Origin: Saprospiraceae bacterium
GTDB taxonomy: Bacteria > Bacteroidota > Bacteroidia > Chitinophagales > Saprospiraceae
Direction of reading: 5' to 3'
Assembly: GCA_013002475.1 (NCBI GenBank)
Contig: JABDJM010000542.1
Span: forward strand, 1-6,287
DNA: 6,287 nt
This document shows positions 1 to 4,844 of this stretch, piece by piece. The position numbers and the translations under genes were made by a program. How positions within the stretch are numbered: position 1 is the stretch's first letter; the number at the start of each line of letters is the position of its first letter. Below the pieces are notes generated by a model. That model was not told the origin of the DNA. It was given only the letters and a program-made list of their open reading frames with translations, and searched no databases.

Positions 1-324
1 CCCTGAAAGATCCTCCACAAAATCAAAATAGAAATAAGAAAAAGAATCATCATCTCGCAAAACGGTTGTCCCACCATGGATGACCTGGTAATCACGGACC
101 TCCTCACCGACCAATCGCAATCTAAAAGCCTGAATTTCATTTACTGCCCTTAATGAGCAGAACATACTGGCGGCCGTAAAATTGAGCTCGCTTGACTTAC
201 ACTTTTTCAACAGATCCGTTATCTCAACCCTTGCACAAATGGATGTGAATGGGTCTTCAAAATCCTTGTAGAAATCAAAGGTATGTTTGCGGGGCCAGGC
301 CTCCTTATCCAGAATACTAAACAT
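1..324 (-). CDS. CatA-like O-acetyltransferase, N-terminal part (runs off the left edge)
   Basis: The reverse strand is open from an ATG at 324-322 to the window edge, giving 108 residues beginning MFSILDKEAWPRKHTFDFY. The pattern matches the start of the chloramphenicol acetyltransferase family (PF00302): W-x-R-K-x-x-F-x-F-Y near residues 10-18, the strand 'ARVEITDLL', then 'NFTAASMF', 'AVNEIQAFRLR' (the Asn-x-Ile-x-x-Phe-Arg signature) and 'TTVLRDDDSFSYFYF'. Family members transfer acetyl groups from acetyl-CoA to a hydroxyl, acting in the cytoplasm as trimers. The catalytic His motif (HHxxxDG) lies in the C-terminal half and is outside the window, so activity cannot be judged. Chromosomal Bacteroidota members are usually annotated only as CatA-like, so chloramphenicol resistance should not be assumed. 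The gene is divergent from the phosphohexomutase gene, with 80 bases between start codons. No Shine-Dalgarno sequence is evident. Confidence 0.85.
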   Translation of the reverse strand, partial: MFSILDKEAWPRKHTFDFYKDFEDPFTSICARVEITDLLKKCKSSELNFTAASMFCSLRAVNEIQAFRLRLVGEEVRDYQVIHGGTTVLRDDDSFSYFYFDFVEDLSG

Positions 325-342
325 AATGGTAATATAGATAAT

Positions 343-375
343 CCCCCCTGAAGGGGAGCTGATGGCTCCAATTGG
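343..375. repeat. Overlapping small inverted repeats in the divergent spacer
   Basis: Three short dyads lie side by side. CCCC (345-348) pairs with GGGG (353-356) around the loop TGAA. GGAGC (355-359) pairs with GCTCC (365-369). CCAATTGG (368-375) is an 8-bp palindrome. The first two share G355-G356, so as RNA they exclude each other. On the minus strand they fall in the leader of the CatA-like gene; on the plus strand they lie just upstream of the -7 box. They could be an operator or leader hairpins, but short dyads like these also occur by chance. Confidence 0.35.
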
Positions 376-376
376 T

Positions 377-384
377 TACCTTTG
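377..384 (+). promoter_or_regulatory. Candidate Bacteroidota -7 promoter element for the phosphohexomutase gene
   Basis: TACCTTTG is a perfect match to the Bacteroidota housekeeping-sigma -7 consensus TAnnTTTG. Transcription would start around 389-392, leaving a leader of only about 8-16 bases before the ATG at 399 or 405. No clear TTTG or TTG -33 partner is visible about 20 bases upstream, where the sequence is G-rich, which weakens the call. The position argues that the upstream TTG at 372, which overlaps this box, is not the real start. Confidence 0.45.
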
Positions 385-404
385 TGCCTTCAAATCTAAT
401 GCAT

Positions 405-2150
405 ATGTCCACACAAGTTATCGACCCCACCATCATAAAAAAGGCCAACCAATGGCTAGAGGGGAATTATGACGACGCCACCAAATCGGCCATTAACAAA
501 ATGATCGAGGAAAACCAATTGACTGAATTGACAGACGCCTTTTATAAGGACCTGGAATTTGGAACGGGTGGGATTAGAGGCATTATGGGACCAGGCTCCA
601 ATCGGGTAAATAAATATACGCTGGGTGCTGCCACTCAGGGCCTATGCAATTATCTTCTTTCCTCCAATCCAGGGAAAGAAGTTTCCGTTGCTATTGCCCA
701 TGATTCACGGAATAACTCCGCTCTTTTTGCCAGACAAACAGCTGAGGTCTTCTCCGCCAATGGGATCAAAGTATACTTCTTTGAAGGTCTACGACCCACA
801 CCAGAACTTTCCTTCGCTATCCGACATTTGGGATGCCAGGGAGGCGTGATGCTTACGGCTTCACATAACCCAAAGGAGTACAACGGTTACAAAGCTTATG
901 GCGAAGACGGTGGTCAACTAGTACCCCCACATGACAAAAATGTCATTGAGCAGGTCCGGACAATCGAGTCTATAGATGCAATAAAATTTACACCAAATGA
1001 ATCTCTGATCCAGACCATTGGGAAGGAGATGGATGAAGCATATTATCAGTCTTTGACAAAGCTGTCGATTTCCAGAGAGGCTATTCAAAGGCAAAAAGAT
1101 CTAAAAATTGTTTTTTCTCCCATCCACGGGACTGGAGCTGTTTCTGTTCCACCCATTTTGAAAAGGTTTGGATTTGAAAATGTCATTCTGGTTGAAGAGC
1201 AAATGGAAGCTGACGGAAATTTTCCAACGGTGGTATATCCAAATCCAGAGGAAGAAGAAGCATTGAGTTTGTCCCTGCAGAAGGCCAGGGAGGTGGATGC
1301 TGATCTAGTCATGGCAACAGACCCGGATGCAGACCGTGTGGGAATTGCAGTGAAAGATGATGAAGGCAAGTTTGTGCTGATGAATGGAAATCAGGCTGCC
1401 TGCCTGTTGATCCAGTACATGTTGACAGCCTGGGAAATTGCGGGCAAACTTGAAGGGAAAGAGTATGTGGTAAAAACCATCGTTACCTCCTACCTGATCG
1501 ACAGAATTGCCGAAAGCAAAAATGTAACCTGCTATAATACACTAACAGGATTTAAATGGATCGGTGAGATCATGACAAAACTGGAAGGCCAGCAACAGTT
1601 CATCGCTGGGGGAGAGGAAAGCTATGGCTACCTGGTGGGTGATCATGCGCGGGACAAGGATGCAGTTATTTCTTGCGCTATGCTGGCGGAAGTAGCAGCC
1701 TATCATAAGGATCGCGGTTCAAGTATGTATGAGGCCCTGATCGATCTTTATCTTGAGCATGGCTACTTCAAAGAAAAACTTGTTGCTCTTACCAAAAAAG
1801 GGAAAAGCGGGGCAGAAGAGATCCAGGCTATGCTGGCAGGATTTCGAAATGATCCTCCGAAAACTTTGGGAGGATCCAGGGTCGTTCAAATCAAAGATTA
1901 CCTTTCAGGAACTTCATCTGATTTTAATACTGGAGAAAAATCTTCTATCGACCTTCCAAAATCCAATGTGTTGCAATTTTTCACTGAAGATGGTAGTATC
2001 ATTTCTGCAAGACCCTCAGGCACCGAGCCCAAGGTCAAGTTCTATTGCAGTGTAAATGCTCCTTTAGCATCCAGAGAAGATTTCAAAAAAGTAGATGCTG
2101 AGTTGGAAAATAAGCTTGGCGCTATCCTGACGGATCTTGGTGTATCCTAA
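405..2150 (+). CDS. Phosphoglucomutase/phosphomannomutase (alpha-D-phosphohexomutase, PGM2-like)
   Basis: A 581-residue cytoplasmic enzyme that interconverts hexose 1- and 6-phosphates (glucose and/or mannose) through a phosphoserine and a bisphosphate intermediate, linking glycolysis to nucleotide-sugar and polysaccharide synthesis. All four family signatures are present, numbering from MSTQVIDPTI: 'FGTGGIRG' (52-59); the active-site loop 'TASHNP' (151-156, phospho-acceptor Ser153); the Mg-binding loop 'DPDADR' (306-311); the sugar-recognition loop 'GEESYG' (403-408); and the phosphate-binding loop 'RPSGTEPK' (536-543). Length fits the PGM2/YhxB branch (about 570-600), longer than AlgC/GlmM types. 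The reading frame stays open back to a TTG at 372, but the family homology begins around residue 7 and a promoter box overlaps that extension. ATG at 405 is preferred; ATG at 399 adds only two residues. Phosphopentomutase activity, known for some relatives, cannot be excluded. The gene stands alone and converges on the TrpF-like gene. Confidence 0.95.
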   Translation: MSTQVIDPTIIKKANQWLEGNYDDATKSAINKMIEENQLTELTDAFYKDLEFGTGGIRGIMGPGSNRVNKYTLGAATQGLCNYLLSSNPGKEVSVAIAHDSRNNSALFARQTAEVFSANGIKVYFFEGLRPTPELSFAIRHLGCQGGVMLTASHNPKEYNGYKAYGEDGGQLVPPHDKNVIEQVRTIESIDAIKFTPNESLIQTIGKEMDEAYYQSLTKLSISREAIQRQKDLKIVFSPIHGTGAVSVPPILKRFGFENVILVEEQMEADGNFPTVVYPNPEEEEALSLSLQKAREVDADLVMATDPDADRVGIAVKDDEGKFVLMNGNQAACLLIQYMLTAWEIAGKLEGKEYVVKTIVTSYLIDRIAESKNVTCYNTLTGFKWIGEIMTKLEGQQQFIAGGEESYGYLVGDHARDKDAVISCAMLAEVAAYHKDRGSSMYEALIDLYLEHGYFKEKLVALTKKGKSGAEEIQAMLAGFRNDPPKTLGGSRVVQIKDYLSGTSSDFNTGEKSSIDLPKSNVLQFFTEDGSIISARPSGTEPKVKFYCSVNAPLASREDFKKVDAELENKLGAILTDLGVS

Positions 2151-2797
2151 GTGGATTTTTCCACCGCTTCAAAAAAGGTTTCCAGTTTTTTAGGGTCCAG
2201 CTGACCCTTGGTCCTGACTCCACTGCACAGGTCCAGACCGTAGGGATGGACCCTATCAATTGCCTGACGGACATTTTCGGCACGGAGGCCTCCAGCTAAG
2301 AAAACAGGAACCGGACTTTGTTCCACAATCTTTCTGGAAATGGACCAATTGTGAGTCCTTCCTGTCCCTCCCAACTCTTTTACCTGAAGGCCAGGGTTTC
2401 CACTATCCAGTAATAGCATATCTGCAAAGGAGGCTTTTTCAAGAGCATAAGAAAGTGAAGCATCATCAATCACGTGAACAACCTGGACTAGATTAACCTC
2501 CGGCAATTCCGTTTTTAATATCGAAAGGATCTCATTGGGTGTATCATCTACGATCTGAATCGTACTTGTTTTTGCCAAGCCATGTTCCTCGAGTACGTCT
2601 TCAACTGTTGTCTTAGAGGTAAGTAGAAAAGTATCCTGATCTCCAGGGATAGTCTGGACTATGTTTGCGATTTCTTCCAAAGAAATGACGCCCGGTCCGC
2701 TGGGCATTGGACCAACGAGGCCGAGGGCCCCAGCTCCCGCTTGAACCGCTAACCTGGCTTCTTCTATGCTTGATATGCAACAGATCTTGACCTTCAT
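2147..2797 (-). CDS. Divergent TrpF-like (phosphoribosylanthranilate isomerase family) protein
   Basis: A 216-residue single-domain (beta-alpha)8-barrel protein that pipelines would name TrpF, the third enzyme of tryptophan synthesis. Retained features are 'KICC' at 4-7 (Cys6 matches the catalytic base), 'LLLDSG' at 128-133 (Asp131 matches the catalytic acid), 'GGTGRTHNW' at 143-151, 'LAGGLRAENVRQAI' at 167-180 and 'SGVR' at 192-195. Changed features are KICG to KICC; the S-x-R loop, whose Arg contacts the anthranilate carboxylate in Thermotoga TrpF, to 'MPSGPG' (31-36) with no Arg; 'QLHG' to 'QIVD' (81-84); and SGVE to SGVR. Barrel membership and catalytic competence look secure. The tryptophan role is doubtful because the anthranilate contacts are gone and no trp gene is adjacent. 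It may be a paralog acting on another 1-amino-ribulose-type or phosphosugar substrate. Its TAG stop overlaps the TAA of the convergent hexomutase gene. Start ATG 2797-2795 follows a strong AGGAGG. Confidence 0.85.
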   Translation of the reverse strand: MKVKICCISSIEEARLAVQAGAGALGLVGPMPSGPGVISLEEIANIVQTIPGDQDTFLLTSKTTVEDVLEEHGLAKTSTIQIVDDTPNEILSILKTELPEVNLVQVVHVIDDASLSYALEKASFADMLLLDSGNPGLQVKELGGTGRTHNWSISRKIVEQSPVPVFLAGGLRAENVRQAIDRVHPYGLDLCSGVRTKGQLDPKKLETFFEAVEKST

Positions 2798-2808
2798 AAA
2801 ATATTTGA

Positions 2809-2814
2809 CCTCCT
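2809..2814 (-). promoter_or_regulatory. Strong Shine-Dalgarno sequence of the TrpF-like gene
   Basis: The reverse strand reads TTAGGAGGTC, followed by AAATATTTT and the ATG at 2797-2795. AGGAGG is 11 bases from the start codon, slightly long but usable. It supports this start codon. The other genes of the window lack a recognisable Shine-Dalgarno sequence, as is usual in Bacteroidota. Confidence 0.6.
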
Positions 2815-2878
2815 AAAAAAAAGTTAAATGCCGCTAAAATGGTTCTCTTTTCTCACCAAATGAGACAAAAAAGTTGGT

Positions 2879-2900
2879 GTCTCATTCCCCGAGACTTTTT
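2879..2900 (+). terminator. Weak terminator-like hairpin inside the leader
   Basis: GTCTC (2879-2883), loop ATTCCCC, GAGAC (2891-2895), then five T (2896-2900). A 5-bp stem is short for intrinsic termination, so this is a candidate only. Its left arm is also the right arm of the longer 8-bp dyad AATGAGAC/GTCTCATT, which would act as the antiterminator if the leader is an attenuator. Confidence 0.3.
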
Positions 2901-2919
2901 AACTCCCTTTTCATCACAG

Positions 2920-2935
2920 ATTTGATTAATCAAAT
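2920..2935. promoter_or_regulatory. Perfect 16-bp palindrome, probable operator
   Basis: ATTTGATTAATCAAAT is its own reverse complement over 16 bases and ends 10 bases before the GNAT start codon. Strict palindromes of this size near a start are typical of dimeric winged-helix or TetR-type repressor sites. From memory it resembles the FabT site of fatty-acid regulation in streptococci (core TTTGATTATCAAA), differing by one inserted central base. FabT is a Firmicutes MarR-family protein, so this is an analogy and not an assignment. The downstream desaturase makes a lipid-responsive regulator a reasonable guess. Confidence 0.5.
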
Positions 2936-2945
2936 ACTCACCGTG

Positions 2946-3545
2946 ATGAGACTCACAAAAATAACGGCACATCAAAAAGCAAAGGCTATTGAAGTCCTGG
3001 CTCATGGATTTCGTGAAAATAAAAACCTACTCTGGATAACCAGGTTTAGAAGTGAAAAATGTATTCAACGTTTGTGCGCTTATTGCCTGGAAGTTTCTCT
3101 GATCAAAAAGGGAGCCTTCATCACTGAGGACGGCTTTGGGGTGATATTAATATATCAGTCATCCAGAGACTTATCCGTCAGGCAAAAGATCCTTTTAGGT
3201 TTTCACTTTTGCAAGTTGATTCTAACTACTGTTAATCTCATTCGACTTAACGAGATCTTTTCTTTCACTCGAGAGGTAAATCAAAAAAGGCCTGGAAAAA
3301 ATCATTTGTATTGCTGGATGATCGCCACAGACCCCAAAAGAAACAGTTTAAAAACTGTTTTTGCCTTGAAACAATTTGCAGTCCAAATGGCCAAAATAAA
3401 AGGGCTTCCCCTCTATCTCCAAACCTCCATGCTAAGATTAAAAAGGGCCTACGAAAGAGCTGGATTTGTGGCCTATGATAAAATTTACAATGTCTCCGGA
3501 AACTATCACTTATGGTTTTTGAAGAGAGAGCCAATCCAATCATAA
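2946..3545 (+). CDS. GNAT-fold acyltransferase-like protein, degenerate cofactor loop
   Basis: A 199-residue protein whose C-terminal half follows the GNAT (Gcn5-related N-acetyltransferase) pattern: strand 'LYCWMIATDP' (121-130), helix 'FALKQFAVQMAKIKG' (139-153), strand 'LPLYLQTS' (154-161), then 'LKRAYERAGFVAYDKI' (165-180), matching the usual Y-E-x-x-G-F motif, and the terminal strand 'YHLWFLKR' (187-194). The motif-A loop that normally reads Q/R-x-x-G-x-G/A to hold the acyl-CoA pyrophosphate is replaced by 'KRNSLKT' (131-137), with no glycine, so CoA binding may be altered or lost. Residues 80-105 are hydrophobic and Leu/Ile/Phe-rich. The frame is open back to TTG 2874, but ATG 2946 is preferred because family-like sequence begins there. 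The desaturase gene follows after 12 bases, so the two are almost certainly co-transcribed, which suggests a lipid-related acyl transfer. The substrate is unknown. Confidence 0.75.
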   Translation: MRLTKITAHQKAKAIEVLAHGFRENKNLLWITRFRSEKCIQRLCAYCLEVSLIKKGAFITEDGFGVILIYQSSRDLSVRQKILLGFHFCKLILTTVNLIRLNEIFSFTREVNQKRPGKNHLYCWMIATDPKRNSLKTVFALKQFAVQMAKIKGLPLYLQTSMLRLKRAYERAGFVAYDKIYNVSGNYHLWFLKREPIQS

Positions 3546-3557
3546 AAAAATATTGAC

Positions 3558-4655
3558 ATGAAAAAGCCTATGATTCGGTACAAAAATGAAGGGCCATTTT
3601 TTATTGCCCTTCGACGGGAAGTAAAGTCATATTTTTCAGCCCTGAGAATTAACAAATTCGCCAATCTAAACTGGTATATAAAAGCGGTCCTACTTGGTAT
3701 ATTGTATATGAGCACCTATGCTTTTATGCTGATCTGGGGGGACAATGCAGGAGCTGTTCTTATTGCCTATGGTATTCTCGGAGCCTTAACTATTATTATT
3801 GGTCTTAACATTGGGCACGATGCAGCCCACATGGCCATATCTCCCAATAAAGGGGTAAATAATTTTTTTCTTAAAGTCTTTGATGTGCTTGGTACAAGCT
3901 CCAAGGTTTGGAGAATGAGGCATGTGTATGGGCATCATCCGTTTCCAAATGTGATCCATTTTGACGAGGATATTGCACAGAGCCGATTGTTGAGAATTTT
4001 CCCAAAGGACAAAATGGAGTGGTTCCACAAATATCAACATCTGTACGCACCGATAATTATGGTGCTGGTATACACGCTCAACTGGATGTTTATCCGAGAC
4101 TTTGTGGATTCTAAAAGAAAAATGATTGGAACAAGAAAAGTCAATAGAAGCACAAAAGTTGGAGTGCTTCGGTTACTGTTCAATAAGCTGTTTTTCCTGA
4201 TATTCATTCTAGGTATTCCAATTTGGATGCATGGGCATATTGGTCAATTCCTTTTGGGTTATTTGATTATGCATATTTGTTCAGGACTTGTTGTTTCCGT
4301 AGCGCTGGTGTCTGCCCATATAGGCGATTATCAAGAGTTCCCGGTGCCTGATGAAGATGGCTTACTACCCTACTCTTGGGGGGAGCATCAATTGGCCACA
4401 ACATCTGATTTTTGCACTGACAGTTGGGTCTTCAATTCACTATTTGGTGGCTTTAATCATCATGTGATCCATCACCTATTTCCAAATGTAAACCATATCC
4501 ACTATCCAGCCTTAACACAAATCTTGAGGGATACAGCAAAGCGATTTGGAATTCCTTATCACTGCGAACAAAATTTACTTAAAGTATTCACCTCTCATTT
4601 CAACCTACTAAAAAACCAGGGTTTTCACGCCTGGCAACAAGAGTTTGATATTTAA
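3558..4655 (+). CDS. Membrane fatty acid desaturase (di-iron, FADS family)
   Basis: A 365-residue integral membrane enzyme (PF00487) that would introduce a cis double bond into a fatty acyl chain using a di-iron centre, O2 and an external electron donor. All three histidine boxes are present: H87-D-A-A-H91, H122-V-Y-G-H-H127 and H302-V-I-H-H306, plus conserved context 'WRMRHVYGHHPFPN', 'DEDI' (136-139), 'GEHQLATTSDF' (275-285) and 'HHLFPNVNHIHYP' (305-317). Hydrophobic segments lie near 42-60, 66-85, 163-179, 206-224 and 228-252, giving the usual paired-helix topology. The C-terminal pattern resembles front-end (linoleoyl-CoA-type) desaturases, but the third box starts with His instead of their usual Gln, and there is no cytochrome b5 domain. 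Regiospecificity and acyl carrier are not predictable. It is second in a unit with the GNAT-like gene. ATG 3558 is preferred; Met5 is a less likely alternative. Confidence 0.93.
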   Translation: MKKPMIRYKNEGPFFIALRREVKSYFSALRINKFANLNWYIKAVLLGILYMSTYAFMLIWGDNAGAVLIAYGILGALTIIIGLNIGHDAAHMAISPNKGVNNFFLKVFDVLGTSSKVWRMRHVYGHHPFPNVIHFDEDIAQSRLLRIFPKDKMEWFHKYQHLYAPIIMVLVYTLNWMFIRDFVDSKRKMIGTRKVNRSTKVGVLRLLFNKLFFLIFILGIPIWMHGHIGQFLLGYLIMHICSGLVVSVALVSAHIGDYQEFPVPDEDGLLPYSWGEHQLATTSDFCTDSWVFNSLFGGFNHHVIHHLFPNVNHIHYPALTQILRDTAKRFGIPYHCEQNLLKVFTSHFNLLKNQGFHAWQQEFDI

Positions 4656-4699
4656 GAAGTCTCATGGTAAGGGGCATAGGTTACAAGAAGATCATTTTG

Positions 4700-4720
4700 C
4701 CAATTCGAAATTTGGTTTTT
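4700..4720 (+). terminator. Candidate rho-independent terminator after the desaturase gene
   Basis: CCAATT (4700-4705), loop CGA, AATT-T-GG (4709-4715, one bulged T), then five T (4716-4720). The stem is AT-rich and bulged, so its strength is uncertain, but the position 44 bases after the desaturase stop fits. A second dyad follows directly, AAATGG (4721-4726) and CCATTT (4733-4738) around CGGGGA, without a proper U-tract. Confidence 0.35.
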
Positions 4721-4807
4721 AAATGGCGGGGACCATTTTGATGATTCCTGTCAGCTTTTAGCATGACTTTCCCCAATTCAGGCCCGAATTGTTTTCTTTA
4801 GATTTAC

Positions 4808-4823
4808 ATGAAGAAAACTTCAT
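4808..4823 (+). promoter_or_regulatory. Hairpin or operator upstream of the sulfide:quinone oxidoreductase gene
   Basis: ATGAAG-AAAA-CTTCAT is a perfect 6-bp stem with a 4-base A loop, ending 21 bases before the ATG at 4845. It could be a 5' leader hairpin that stabilises the mRNA or a repressor site. The nearby TAGATTTA (4799-4806) is one mismatch from the -7 consensus but has no -33 partner, so the promoter is not located with confidence. Confidence 0.35.
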
Positions 4824-4844
4824 ATAAATTTAAACACCTCGAAT

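Larger units (their letters stand above)
2852..2952 (+). promoter_or_regulatory. Leader with a copied start-region sequence and competing pairings before the GNAT gene
   Basis: CTCACC-AA-ATGAGAC (2852-2866) recurs as CTCACC-GTG-ATGAGAC (2937-2952), and the second copy contains the ATG start at 2946. Between them, GTCTCAT (2879-2885) is the exact complement of ATGAGAC. It can pair with the upstream copy (8 bp, AATGAGAC 2859-2866 with GTCTCATT 2879-2886, 12-base loop), with the start-codon copy, or as GTCTC with GAGAC (2891-2895) in a U-tailed hairpin. CACCAA (2854-2859) also pairs with TTGGTG (2874-2879). These pairings exclude one another, as expected of an attenuator or translational switch, although the same dyads could be protein-binding sites. 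No known riboswitch class is recognised, and no convincing promoter was found upstream. Confidence 0.4.

Noticed and set aside
1..324. Chloramphenicol resistance gene
   Set aside because: Only the N-terminal half is visible and it resembles chromosomal CatA-like proteins of unknown substrate; resistance cannot be claimed.
372..404. N-terminal extension of the hexomutase from a TTG at 372
   Set aside because: It adds 11 residues outside the family homology and overlaps a perfect promoter -7 box; ATG 405 (or 399) is more plausible.
625..849. Open frames overlapping the hexomutase gene (625-849 plus, 650-883 minus, 1085-1369 minus, 1753-2055 plus)
   Set aside because: They lie wholly inside a well-conserved gene in other frames and show no recognisable protein pattern.
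2805..2840. Sigma70-like promoter TTGACC ... TAAAAT before the leader
   Set aside because: The spacer is 24 bases, far from 17, and Bacteroidota use a different consensus; the AGGAGG of the opposite gene overlaps the supposed -35.
2920..2935. FNR/CRP-type box in the palindrome
   Set aside because: FNR sites are TTGAT-N4-ATCAA; here only two bases separate the half-sites, so the spacing is wrong.
2874..2945. N-terminal extension of the GNAT-like protein from a TTG at 2874
   Set aside because: The extension lies within the dyad-rich leader and the 16-bp palindrome, starts with a rare codon, and the family-like sequence begins at the ATG at 2946.
4799..4806. -7 promoter element TAGATTTA for sqr
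   Set aside because: The last base mismatches TAnnTTTG and no -33 element is at a suitable distance, so it is mentioned only as a weak possibility.
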